Source of the DNA: Tieghemiomyces parasiticus
Taxonomy: Eukaryota; Kickxellomycota; Dimargaritomycetes; Dimargaritales; Dimargaritaceae
DNA length: 64,000 nt
Direction: 5' to 3'
Assembly: GCA_027575765.1 (NCBI GenBank)
Contig: JANBPT010000129.1
Span: 1 to 64,000, forward strand
Shown one piece after another: positions 11,137 to 21,446 of this stretch (its first letter is position 1; each line of letters starts with the position of its first letter). A model generated the notes under the pieces. It was not told where the DNA came from and searched no databases. It saw nothing but the letters and a program-made list of their open reading frames with translations. A program made the position numbers and the translations under genes.

Positions 11137-12105
11137 ATGCGTTCCAGTCTTTTTCACTTCCTGGCCGGCGCCGCTCTCGTCACCGCTGTCACGGCCCACG
11201 AGTTCCTTACCAGCGTCTGCATCTACGGCAGTCCCCTGCCTGAGTGCGCCAAGTACGGTGCCCCGGACTACGACTCGGCATCCCCCATCGCTTCCAAGGG
11301 CGTGGCCGTTCTCCCTCTGTGCCGTCACCCCAAGGGATCGGGTCCCGTGGTGAACTATAAGGCCGGCCAGCAGGTGTCCTGGGCCTTTAATGAGGGTGCC
11401 ATCCACGAAGGCGGCCATTGTGAGATTAGTTTCTCGCTGGACGACAAAAATTTCATTTCCTTCCACACGGTCCTCACCAAGTGCTTCCTGGGTTCTAGCC
11501 CGCCTACCATTAACTTCCAGATTCCCCCCACGATGCCGTCCTTCGATAGCATTACCATCGCCTGGTCCTGGATTAATGCTTCGGGTAACCGTGAATTCTA
11601 CCATAACTGTGCCACGGCTAGTATTGACGGCGTCGCTGGCGGCGTCATGACTGGGTACCCCATGGTGATTGCCAACTACCCGCTCCCAGGAACCGAGTTC
11701 GTTGAGATTGGGGAGTTCGCGTACGGTGCCGACCCCCGTTTGGACCTCTACAACAACCGGACTCCGATCACCTTGACGGCCAACGGGATCAGTGCCGGTG
11801 GGGCTGCCCCGGTCAACAACTCGACGATGAGCTCAGTTCCGGCTCCGGCTGCCACCCCCACCGCTACCAACTCGCCTGTGATCCCGGTTCCGGCCCCGAT
11901 CTCGACTTCCACTGGTTACTCGGTGATCGCCCCCATCGTCAGCTCCAGCGCGCCGGCCAACACCGTCTCGGTCCCCAACCTGCCGACCACCACCCCGGTC
12001 GGCAATGCTCCCGTCACTCCGGTTATCCCCACTACGACTTCGGCTCCCTCCACCCCGACCACTACCACTCCTGGTCGCAAGTGCAAGCCCCGATCCATGT
12101 CCTAG
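11137..12105 (+). CDS. Secreted lytic polysaccharide monooxygenase, AA11-like
   Basis: An intronless frame of 322 residues. Residues 1-20 form a signal peptide ending VTA, so cleavage would expose His21 (HEF), the N-terminal ligand of a copper histidine brace. His90 in AIHEGGHCEIS is the likely second His, and Tyr155 in NREFYHNCA matches the axial Tyr of family AA11, whose known members cut chitin. Cysteines in the catalytic part (about 21-215) suit a disulfide-bonded secreted fold. Residues about 220-310 are a Ser/Thr/Pro-rich, probably O-glycosylated tail. The end is basic (GRKCKPRSMS), with no hydrophobic anchor. Expected role: oxidative attack on chitin outside the cell, in wall remodelling or in attack on other fungi or arthropods. 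The AA11 assignment rests on motifs recalled from the family; another chitin-active LPMO family is possible. Confidence 0.8.
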   Translation: MRSSLFHFLAGAALVTAVTAHEFLTSVCIYGSPLPECAKYGAPDYDSASPIASKGVAVLPLCRHPKGSGPVVNYKAGQQVSWAFNEGAIHEGGHCEISFSLDDKNFISFHTVLTKCFLGSSPPTINFQIPPTMPSFDSITIAWSWINASGNREFYHNCATASIDGVAGGVMTGYPMVIANYPLPGTEFVEIGEFAYGADPRLDLYNNRTPITLTANGISAGGAAPVNNSTMSSVPAPAATPTATNSPVIPVPAPISTSTGYSVIAPIVSSSAPANTVSVPNLPTTTPVGNAPVTPVIPTTTSAPSTPTTTTPGRKCKPRSMS

Positions 12106-12958
12106 GCCGAAGCTTGGTCACCTAGGTGGAGCTCTGTCCTCTTTCACAACTACCATTGCTATTCGAACTCATGATTATTTCTTATTTATTTTTTCCCCAG
12201 TACCCTTATTCTTACTTGATTAGTCCGCCCCCTGTATGTCTTCGATAAACCAGCGTTCTGGCTTCCGAAGGCTATATGGGCAACGACAAGTCGTTTTTCC
12301 TAGGAAGGCATTTTCGGCCGCCAACTCAAAGATTCTCGTGGGTTGTTCTCCGCCCTATGGTCAAGCTCCCCGATCGCCACATTGATCTTTCCTTGACTGT
12401 CAGTTGGTGTTTACTCCATTCAATGATCAGTTGCACGTTACCTCTTCGGTCCACTTCTCCTACAAGTCTTGCATAATAAAACTGATGCTCACTCCTTTTT
12501 GACTCCGCAAGCTGATGTAAAAAAAAAGCAGATTCGCCATGAATGCTTCCTTATTAATTGCAAGCAGCTGTGCGTCGAGGGTGGTCTGGGATACCGATTC
12601 GTTTGCACGACAGCTTCAGGGCCCCGGGTTTTGTAAAGGGATAGGGAAGGTGATACATGCTTCATCACGAAAGACAAGTGAGTTACATAGACCCATATCT
12701 ATAACATCTGGTTGCCCTTTCTTCATTAAAACCTGAGTGGTATTACACATGGCCAACTTTCGTACTTAAGACTTTTAATCATCTCTGACATAAATTTCAC
12801 GACGTCCGGTTCGCAGGTAACGTGCGAAAGAAGGGTCAGTGAGTAAAAAACAACAGTACGCAGCCAGTAGAGGGCCAGGAAAGGAGTCCACCAGTTCCTG
12901 AACGAAGGTAGGCCTGAGGGGATACTGTGAATTGGAAAGATATCCGTCGCGGGATGCC
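12106..12958. other. Convergent 3' flanks of the LPMO gene and eIF5A
   Basis: No gene is supported. An AATAAA at 12475-12480 on the plus strand is a candidate polyadenylation signal for the LPMO gene, 370 nt after its stop. The short frames in the right half show no recognisable product. Confidence 0.5.
12475..12480 (+). terminator. Candidate polyadenylation signal (LPMO gene)
   Basis: Exact AATAAA on the coding strand downstream of the LPMO stop codon. Support is the hexamer and its position only. Confidence 0.3.
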
Positions 12959-13432
12959 TTATTGGGGGGCATCCTTCCAGGAGATAGCAGCCTCCTCGCC
13001 CATAGCGGTCAGGACAGTGATCGCAATGTCCTTACCGGCTTCGAACTCCTTCTTGATGGCCTCGCCGAGCTCGTTTTCGGGCAGCTTAATGTCGTCCTTG
13101 GGGAGACCGTCGCCGTCCATGAGGGCCAGAAAGCCATTATCAATGTCGATCAGGCTGTACTCGGCACGCTTGATGTGGGGCACATCCATGTTGTGGGTAG
13201 AGGGGGACATATCTTCGTACTTCCTGCCGGTGAAGATGTCGGTGGCGACCATGTTGACCTTGGCGTGACCGTGCTTGCCAGTCTTAGAGGTGGACATGTC
13301 GACGATCTTGCAGGGACGACCCTTGATCACGACGTGACCGTTCTTGCGCAGAGCCGAGCATTGCAGGGGGTAGGTCAAAGAGCCAGCCGAAGTGGTCTGC
13401 GCGAATTCCTGCTCGTGGTCGGAGTCAGTCAT
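12959..13432 (-). CDS. eIF5A: Translation initiation factor eIF5A
   Basis: An intronless coding frame of 157 residues, the usual family length. eIF5A binds the ribosome and helps peptide-bond formation at difficult motifs and at termination. The modification loop [11 protein letters not shown] is intact, with Lys53 as the predicted hypusine site. The N-terminal SH3-like and C-terminal OB-fold halves are both present, ending SWKDAPQ. It depends on deoxyhypusine synthase and hydroxylase, which are not in this window. The start ATG is at 13432. A candidate intron lies in the 5' leader. It converges on the LPMO gene. Confidence 0.97.
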   Translation of the reverse strand: MTDSDHEQEFAQTTSAGSLTYPLQCSALRKNGHVVIKGRPCKIVDMSTSKTGKHGHAKVNMVATDIFTGRKYEDMSPSTHNMDVPHIKRAEYSLIDIDNGFLALMDGDGLPKDDIKLPENELGEAIKKEFEAGKDIAITVLTAMGEEAAISWKDAPQ

Positions 13433-13475
13433 GATGAAGGTGGGTAGTCGTGAGGGTGAGAGGGGGGCAAGATGT

Positions 13476-13786
13476 CTGCTTCGCGAAGGAGTGGGGGGAT
13501 ATGAGAGGGGCGGAAAGAATATGTTTGTTAGAGTTCACGATCAGCATAATATTGACGTGCGGGCGAGATGGTGAACCCGCAGGTGGCTGTGGGATCAGGG
13601 CAGACATCCGTGAGTAAAAGTCCAGTGATTGAAGGCGCGACAGCCTGAATCGCACCGATTCTGGAGCCTAGAGATCCAAACATGCCACATCAACATCGTC
13701 TAGCATATGGGACATCAGCACTGGAGAAGGTAGGGTGGCTGGAAAAATGCCAGCAAAGACGGCCCGAATCAGACCTGGGTGCTTAC
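13476..13786 (-). other. Candidate intron in the eIF5A 5' leader
   Basis: On the minus strand AAG|GTAAGC gives a donor at 13786. A CTAAC branch-like motif lies at about 13527-13531, followed by a pyrimidine-rich tract and CAG at 13476-13478. The ATG is 44 nt further on. Leader introns are common in highly expressed ribosome-associated genes. Transcript evidence is absent, and another CAG or TAG could be the real acceptor. Confidence 0.4.
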
Positions 13787-16700
13787 CTTGATGACCACGA
13801 ACAGATGAGGCGGAGTAGAGAAAGCGAAGGCTGAAACCGGATCGGAATGTTACGATCACAACAAGACAACGATTACAAGAACAACAAAAAGCAGAATGTG
13901 GAGGAGGAGGAGCGGGTTCGGGGTTGGGCAAGTTGGGGGCCTTTGATACCTGATGGCTGATTTTAAGATGCCCCGCCTATATTGCGCCCTTCCCGCCTTT
14001 TCTCTTTTTTTTTTTCTCATCGGCAGACCTGGCCCCAGGTGCTTGTGGGAAAAGCTGGATGGGTGGATATTTTTTTCCGCACCAATGGTGGGCCGACCCT
14101 GACGGTTGAGGAACCTGCGCTTCACCGTTAGCCGAATACCTTCCTCACTCCTCACCCATCTCTACCAAGCCATGCCCGCGGGGCGCTTTCCTCCCCAAGC
14201 TCCCACCTTAACGTATTTTCTGTGGGGTTATGCTTATTTGCATCTCCATCCCCCAGCTGCCAGATGTGCGACCAGCGTAGGTGAAGTAGATGCGGAAAAA
14301 AATACGAGTGAGAGATTAGGAAGGGGCGGCATATTATTGGCGGGCGGCAGAGCTTTGGATCCGTCCATCTACCCCTCCACACCCACCACCATCCTCGCCA
14401 TTCACTCCGTGTTTCGACGTACCGTACCGTCATGATTGGCCGACGTAGCTCCCATGGTCCAGCCTGGTAGCACCGTCCTGCATTTGCCGTTGGATCTCGT
14501 ACTTGGCAATCTTCCCCAACGGCAGGTTCGACAGTCTGGTATCTGTGCTGGGTTCCAGGCCAAGTAGGCGAACGGCTGCCATCGGAGCTGAGGCTGGGTA
14601 CAGTGGAGACGCCGCCGCGGACACTACTTTACATTGTGGTGCGGCGTCCTGACGTGCGAATGACTCGGCATGACTTGCCAGGAGGCGCTAGCGCTGTGTA
14701 GGAAGTCTAACCTAATGGGCTACGCATCGAACGAGGGTCTGGTAAGGTGCCTTGAAAAAAAAATCGTCGAAATCACGGCCGCCAATTACAGGCGTTAGAA
14801 ATAGTCACGTGATATATTAACATGAAACGCCTTTACGAGGACTTACTGCAGCCTTCGGGAACTCATCATTCCCCCTTCAATGAGGTTGGGCCAGGAGATG
14901 TGGCTCGGCTCGGTCCTGGCTGCCGAGCCGAACCGGCAATCGTAATAGTGTCGGTATCTGGGCTAGTTGATCTGACACCCTAGTGGCTACAAACTGGACG
15001 CCCAAATAATCAGCGGAGTTGTGGATTTTAGTAGGCTTAATCAAGGTAGGTGAGGTGAATTGTGTTAGGCTGAGCTTTATTGAAGACGGGTTCACCTAGG
15101 AAGGGCCGATGCGCTCAAACAGTTACAAGTTGTGGGGTTGGAAAGCAAGCGATGGGGGGGGGAGGCACGGAACATCGCGAAGACAAGGTAAAGTGAAATA
15201 GTAAAACGAATGAATACTGAAGATATTTTGGTCGGGGACGTCCTTGGCTCCTTTTTCTATATCCCCTGGTGTTGGTCGTCATCTATCGAGATCTAGTAGA
15301 CCTGGCAGTTGGCGGAGCTCAACGGTTGGGGTCAGGGGTTGGTATGAAGGCCATGAGTCATAGTGGCCCACCTCATACATACCTCCGCCACAGAATAATA
15401 GGGGGTGCGGGCTAGAGGAAGTGGAATTCCTACATCGAAAGTTCCTAGTTGTCAACTGGCGACATGGCATCTACCTTAAATAGGCAGATCCGCACTGCGA
15501 AAACCCTAAGCAAGGATACGCCAGGAGAAGGTATGAACTGACCAGTAGGGTTCCGGGCCAACGTAAGGTAGGTTGTCAGCTGACTGACTTGCAAAAGCGA
15601 GCAAGAACAATTAGACGAATATTGTCAAGAGGCGGGTAGTGACAACTGAATATCCGGTGGACGTCAATCTAGGAACCCTAGGTTGTCAGCAGTGGAATTG
15701 TAGATAGGTTGTCATTGGATCGCTAGTGTTTTAGTTGTTGCAACTATAGCCAGCGACGGGGATTATTGAGTAATATAGGGCTGATGCCGGAGTGATCACC
15801 TTCTATTATTGCCATGTCGGTTGAAATCTAATTGACGGGTGGCCGAGCATTTTTCAGCCGACTACCTTGCCGGTTAAACTTCTCTAGCTGAGGGATTCCC
15901 TTCGCTCTGCGGCCTCTTTCCCTTCACCAAATTGCATACGGTGGTTCCCAATGTATCCCAGGTTGCCATATTTTTCGGCGTAGAGGCAATAACGTAGAAA
16001 AGCAGGAAGTGATTCGCTAACAGATCTAGGGCTAGTTTAGTACCCTTCCGAGCTGGCCTTGCAATGCTGAAGTCCGCTATGCCCTGCAATCCGCGCAGCT
16101 GTGCGTTGTTCAGCACTGCATGTAATATCCGACCCCTCTTGGTTACATTGGCCATCTCTGTAAGATGATGTTTTTTTTAATGCATTGAGCAGCTTCGCCA
16201 CCCGGTCCTGGGACATTATGTATTAAACAAGTGCCTCGTGTTCAACATGTCCGACTTTATCTAGTATTCTCGTGTGAGTGCCATTAAGTACCCTCGCACC
16301 TTCTCCCTGCTCCCACCCTTTCCGCTACCTTAGCACCTATCTGTGCGCCCAGCAACCATCTTTTTACACCTTTCTAAATTCTTGCTTTTCCACTTATAAG
16401 GCCCCTTGTTTCATTCAATTGTGGATCCATAGAAACGCGTAAGAGATAAGTGTGGGGGGATGATTCTAGCGCGGGCCGACTCTGACCAGTTTACATTTGG
16501 CGACTATTGCCTCTTCGGGCCGTCGTTAACCCGTGATAGCTGGCGGCTAATAGCCTCTCGGTCCAATGTCGTCCTGAACTTCGGACATGCTACCTCCGGT
16601 GGAGTGTTATTTGCTCGCGGTGGTCCAGGCTGCTTTTCCCGACAGTAACTGTTTATCAGCTGCCACTGCTCTCATGATTAATGCGACCTGGCCCTTCATA

Positions 16701-16817
16701 ACGTATACAACCCACGACTGATTTCCGTGGGGGATATATTTTTTAAAAAATATTTGATTGATTTCTGAGTTACCAGCCAGTTCTTCAGCCGACGACGGTC
16801 GGCTGGGTCTCCGGCAC
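13787..16817. other. Region between the eIF5A promoter side and the Vps25 3' end
   Basis: About 3 kb without a supported gene. The part next to 13800-14150 is presumably the eIF5A promoter. A C/T-rich block at about 16290-16400 ending in TTATAAG looks promoter-like on the plus strand, but the only frame after it (62 codons, from 16460) has no recognisable features. Nothing else could be assigned. Confidence 0.45.
16786..16805 (-). other. Hairpin just after the Vps25 stop codon
   Basis: CAGCCGAC-GACG-GTCGGCTG is a perfect 8-bp stem with a 4-nt loop, starting 12 nt past the Vps25 stop in the transcribed direction. It could be an RNA 3'-UTR structure. Function is unknown. Confidence 0.4.
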
Positions 16818-18029
16818 TTAGAAGAACTTAACTCCAGGGTTGCCGGGGCTGGCGTCGCTCTCGAACAGCTGGGCCTTGCCACGCACCACAAGGACGTCCA
16901 AGGCATTGCGCAGGACTTGGTAGTCAATGTCGTAGAAGGCTATTGAGGTCGTCAGGAAACAGTGGTGGTGGCAGTGAGTTCGACAGAACCAGGGTGAGTC
17001 GTGCTCGTAGGTATTATAGGCAGTCAATTGACCCGAAGGCATGCTGGGACGTTGGCAGCCTAGTTGATCTGCTGGCTATACTTACCGGTGCCCTTGGTGG
17101 CGTCATCGTGTGCCAATTCGTAGAGGGTATAGACTGAATTGCTTAGACCGTTATCTTGAACCTGGTTGTGGCGATTAATCAAGTATCCGGTGGGAGGGTA
17201 AGGATCAGTACAGGGAGTCCAGTCCAAACGTTTCGGGCCAACTACGCCCCTGGGCGAGGTGAAGGCGTAATTATTGCACAAAAGACTGTCCTACGCAAAA
17301 CGTACCCAGTCATAGATGAGTTGGGCCCACTCTTCAGGTTTGTGCCAGTAGACCAGGCACTGGGTCGGGGCGCTTCGCTTATCGTCCGTCTCCCACGTGG
17401 CCTGCTTCTGATCTACCATATACTGAATCGCCTCCCGGATGGTCTCGGGGGCCAACCGCCCTGGCCAACGTAAGCGGGTAATGTTGGTCAAATAGGGAGG
17501 TAAAGGTGATGTTAGGGAAGAGTTAGCTGCTGTTGTGGCCAACCGGCTTCCCCCAACCCTTCGCGTCCACTACTTTGCCGGGAAGTGTACTGTTCCAGTA
17601 TCGTAGTTTCAAGTTGGTGATACTTACGGTTGATTGTCCTGTTGTAAAAAAGGTCCTCCTTGGCGGCGTCGCCTAGGTTGAGACGGAACCGACGGTGGTG
17701 TTGACAGTAGCTGAGTATGAGGGAACTCCATTGCCGTACCTGGTCCTGCCAGGTCGATTGAGTGGGTTGTCGCCTGGACAAGTGAGAGAATGACGAGGTC
17801 AGAGGCGTACGAACATAGTAAGGGGGCGGTGGCTGAGTGAACGATGTCAGGCGTACCGGTACGAGGTATGAAGACTTCAACCGAAAGGTAATCGGTGCTC
17901 CCTTCATCCCCTTTACAGGATTTTTGGGCAGCAGCGCCTGGTACGTTTCCCATAAACCTACGTGTAGAACGGCGGAAAGTCGTAGACGGGAGGGAATGTA
18001 AACGGCGCAGCGGGGTCGTTGGATGCCAT
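16818..18029 (-). CDS. VPS25: ESCRT-II subunit Vps25 (five exons)
   Basis: Coding exons on the minus strand: 18029-17962, 17773-17628, 17460-17306, 17161-17086, 16939-16818; 188 residues. Introns are 188, 167, 144 and 146 nt, all GT-AG, and every join keeps frame. Vps25 binds Vps22/Vps36 and recruits ESCRT-III (Vps20) on endosomes during multivesicular body formation. Family marks in order: an N-terminal Pro-rich segment (FPPVYDFPPFY, residues 12-22) in the place of the family's PPxF motifs; a first winged helix with LILSYC and DLFYN; then KPEEWAQLIYDW and SNSVYTLYEL, close to the human RRPEEW/NNSVFTLYEL block; and the exact end GVKFF. Human Vps25 has 176 residues. The exons are too short to stand out as open frames, so frame-only annotation would miss this gene. 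It diverges from the dehydratase gene. Confidence 0.93.
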
Positions 18030-18614
18030 GGCGGACCGTCGGAGGGCGAGGACCGGTGTAGACGAGGGCAACGGCGGGGTCTTCGGGGGGGGGACGATAC
18101 TGTTAGAAGCATGCGAGTTCCATGGAGGGTGTAGGGATGGAATGGCGGTCGGGATGGGGTCAGGTGGAATTCCTACATTCAGCCTGCCAGAGAAGGTTTC
18201 TGGGTGGTGGCCTGGTGTGGTCAATAGACGGTAGCCGTGAGCCTCCCTTGCATACAGCCGGAGGGCCTTGGTGAATACGCCACGTCCCTGTTGTGGTGCT
18301 AAAGTCCCAAGCTGGGCTCTGTCGCTGCTGCCGCCGGTCTATTAGTTTCATGGAAGGGAAGCGAACGCCGCAACGGTCCGGTGTCTTCAACGACTTTCCC
18401 ACGCAATGCACCGATGGTAGCCGGCCCTCGTCTCATTCTGGAGTTGTCTTGGCCAATCCCCCCCAACCCCGCCAACCGAGAACACTTTGTGCATTCTTCA
18501 GAGCTCGACGCATCGCTTGTCTGATTCATTTTACCCTTCACCGCTGCTTTCTCGGTGCCACCTCTTCCCTCACGTGCGCATCGACAACCTCTCCCCACCC
18601 TGCTCCCCTATAAC
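18030..18614. promoter_or_regulatory. Shared divergent promoter region, Vps25 / 3-hydroxyacyl-CoA dehydratase
   Basis: These 585 nt separate two start codons facing away from each other and must carry both promoters. The right 150 nt is C/T-rich on the plus strand, as in leaders of this genome. No clear TATA element was seen. Confidence 0.5.
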
Positions 18615-19525
18615 ATGGCCAAGTCGACGTCCTCGTCGGGTCCGGTTACCGCCTACCTTGTGGCGTACAACCTAGCGTCCATGGCCAGCTGGGCCTGGAT
18701 CCTCTACCGTACCGCCCTGGTTTTCTTGCAGACTGGCGACCACACCCAGGTTTACGCCCAGGTCGGGTGGCCGCTCACTGTCGTCCAGACCTTTATGCTG
18801 CTGGATGTAGTGCACTCCGCCTTAGGTCTGGTGCGCTCGCCTGTGCTAACCAACCTCGTACAGGTGGCCTCGCGTATCATTATCATGTGGGAGCCGTTGC
18901 AGTGGTTCAAGGCCCCCGAAGCCACCACCAGCTGGTTCCTCACCATCATGATCTGCGCGTGGGGCATCACCGAGGTTGTCCGCTACGGCTACTACGCCGC
19001 CAACCTCCTCGGCTTCCAACCCCGCCTGCTCACCTGGGCCCGCTATACCTTCTTTTACGTGCTTTACCCGCTCGGCGCCTCCAGCGAGGCCGCGATCATT
19101 TACTACAGCCTCGACGCCGCCCGGGATGTCAGCTCCATCCTCTACGGTATCGCCGTGGTTGAGATCCTCCTGTACTTTCCCCGTAAGTTGTCGCCCACCT
19201 TGAAACCTAGGTATACTCCATCGCTTTCGACTCCAATTGTAGAATCACCATTAATTAGCTCGTGATTGGGTCGACGAACCACGTCGCCTCCTTCACATTT
19301 ACCGCACATGAAGGGGGGGTTTGTTTTGGTCATGACTAACTCCTCTCTATCGCACGTATTTTGTACCTACCAACGTACCCTCTATCACTACCGCATGTCC
19401 TACCACCACCAGTCTTCCCTCAAATGTACCTCTACATGATTAAGCAGCGCAGCAAGGTTCTGGGCGGCTCGAAACCTGTTAAGCGCACCCGCGCGCATTC
19501 GACTCCGATTAAGAAGAAAATCTAA
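18615..19525 (+). CDS. PHS1: Very-long-chain (3R)-3-hydroxyacyl-CoA dehydratase (two exons)
   Basis: Exons 18615-19182 and 19413-19525; 226 residues; intron of 230 nt (GTAAGT...CAG, phase 1). The enzyme dehydrates 3-hydroxyacyl-CoA in the third step of very-long-chain fatty acid elongation in the ER membrane and so feeds sphingolipid synthesis. It has several membrane helices. SALGLVRSPVL and the block RYTFFYVLYPLGASSE carry the expected catalytic pair Tyr151 and Glu158 (yeast Phs1 Tyr149/Glu156). Exon 2 supplies the standard tail LYMIKQRSKVLG and a Lys-rich end (KKKI), which suits ER retention. Without splicing the frame would run to a stop at 19265 with an unrelated tail, so the splice decides the C-terminus. 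Confidence 0.93.
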
Positions 19526-19857
19526 AACCTGGCTGGAGATGTCTGTAGGTCGAACAAGACTAGATCCTTACTACGGGTGCGCGCCGTCCACTAAAAGATA
19601 GGTGGTTGCCCCTAATGATCAGCACCGACACCATCCCTCTTACAAGGACGCTCCGCGTTGCCCTATGTCCTCCACTCACGCTTAGTAATTAAATGCATGA
19701 TGTTCAGAGTATTGAGTTGTCACAAGACCGAAGTTTATTTTTTTATGTCAGGTACACTTGGCCGTCGTCCAATCCCAAGCGAACTTCGAAAGAACAGCCC
19801 CACACCCGGATATGCCGCCAAAGTAAGTATCCGCACGAGAGAACAGGCACATCTTAA
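19526..19857. other. Convergent 3' flanks of the dehydratase and HGD genes
   Basis: These 332 nt hold no gene. AATAAA on the minus strand at 19734-19739, about 120 nt beyond the HGD stop, is a good candidate polyadenylation signal for HGD. Confidence 0.55.
19734..19739 (-). terminator. Candidate polyadenylation signal (HGD)
   Basis: Exact AATAAA on the minus strand, 119 nt after the homogentisate dioxygenase stop codon, a normal distance for a fungal 3' end. Confidence 0.45.
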
Positions 19858-21446
19858 TTAGTTTCGGGCGACTCGCGCGTCGCAATTTGCCGGGTCAAAG
19901 GCACGTGGAATAGTCAGCCAAGCCTTGTAGTATTCGTGGTCGAGTTTTTCGCTACCCTCCAGTGCCCACCGGGTAACCTTAAGCATCATACTGGTCTCGA
20001 ACATGAACGCTTGGGTGCCATCAGCAACGCGACCGGGCTGCAGTTCGCGGGTGGAGGCGGTAGTCACGGTGTGGATGTCGGGTCCGTGCGGAGTCATCAG
20101 GCTGTGCAGACTAGCCCCGCCAGGCAGGAAGCCGCCGCGTTTGGCCTCGTACTCGCCACGGATCAGGCCCATAAACTCTGACATGGCATTGCGGTGGAAG
20201 TAAGGTGGGCGGAAGGTGTTGTGCTGTACCTCGAAGCGCGGCGGGAAGATGACAAAGTCGGCCAGGGCCGTGCCGGGGAACGCCGAACGAACGGTGAGTA
20301 CCGTAAACACGGACGGATCAATGTGGTCGAACGTGACGGAATTGACGGCACAAAAGTTGGCCAAGTCGTAGCGGTAAGGTACGTAGTTACCGTGCCATGC
20401 CACCACATCGAAGGGGACATGGTCCTGCCGGGCAGTGAAGAAGGTCCCGTGAAACTTGGTCACGATCTGATAGGGCTCGTCACGGTCTTCGTAGGCAGCC
20501 ACGGGCGTCTGGAAGTCGCGTGGGTTAGCCAGACCGTTGGCACCGATAGGGCCCAGGTCGGGTAGCTGGAAATGGCCGTCGAACACCTCTAGGACATAGC
20601 CACGCGAAGGTCCGTCGGGCACCTCCACACGGAACCGGATCCCGCGAGGCACCACAGCGATGTGGTTGGGTTGGACCTCCATCCAGCCCAGTTCGGTCTG
20701 GATAATCAAGGTACCCTGCTGGGGGACTGCGGGCCGAAACGCAAGGCAGGGCGGGGTAGGGCAAGAAGGGTAGAGCCAGGTTAATGCGGGCTCCAGGTGG
20801 TGGCGTCATGCAAGAGACCGGAGCCTCAAGTGTCGGCGAGGAGGTATGGAGTTCATTCGAGAAACACTATCCGGATGGACTTACCAATGAGCCAGTCACC
20901 GTCCGAGCTATAGAAAGCGCGGCGCACCATGGGGCGATTGCAAGTGTAGACGTAGACGGCCAGGCCCTGGCGACTACCCGGGTCGCCCGCCCCGGCGACG
21001 GTGTGCAGGCCTTCCACAAAATCACACGGGTCGGTCTCCGAGTCGGGCAGATCGAACGGTTTCCAGCGTAGCTGGGCCGGGGTGATTAACGCCGCATTGG
21101 GGTCAGATGGGGCTGGGGGGTCCACAAAACTCGGACAAACGTGGCGGCCCAGAGCGGACTCCGCCGTGGCCTGCGTAGCCGTAGCACTTGCTGGTTGGAA
21201 TGGATGGTGGACCACGGAGGGACGGATGCGATACAGCCAGGTACGACGGTTCTCGTGGCGCGGGGCGGTGAAGGCTGTGCCTGAGAGTTGTTCGGCATAT
21301 AGACCAAACGGACACACTTGGGGGGTATTTTGGCCGACCGGCAGGGCCCCCGCCAGGGCCTCGGAGCAGAAGTGGTTGCCGAATCCCTGTTGGTATTGGA
21401 AGCTGGCGGGGTCGGTAGGGGCAGTATCGGTGACGGGCAGGGCCAT
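19858..21446 (-). CDS. HGD: Homogentisate 1,2-dioxygenase (two exons)
   Basis: Exons 21446-20885 and 20726-19858; 476 residues; intron of 158 nt (GTAAGT...CAG, phase 1). The enzyme opens the ring of homogentisate to maleylacetoacetate in Tyr/Phe breakdown, using Fe(II) and O2. The splice joins DGDWLI to VPQQGTL, matching the human DGDFLI-VPQKGNL. Exon 1 carries the family start ([22 protein letters not shown]). Exon 2 holds [16 protein letters not shown] and the iron site in cupin order: His365 (PYFHRN), Glu371 (MSEF) and His401 (TPHGPD). Human HGD has 445 residues; the excess is mostly at Ala/Thr-rich loops near residues 85-110 and at the C-terminus. No other Tyr-pathway gene is adjacent, so there is no catabolic cluster here. 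Confidence 0.96.

Noticed and set aside
16460..16648. A 62-codon plus-strand frame after a promoter-like block
   Set aside because: No recognisable features, and it lies downstream of Vps25 on the other strand.
18615..19265. Dehydratase as a single-exon gene ending at 19265
   Set aside because: The tail after PRKLSPT has no family match, while a GTAAGT donor at 19183 and an exon at 19413-19525 restore the conserved YMIKQR tail in frame.
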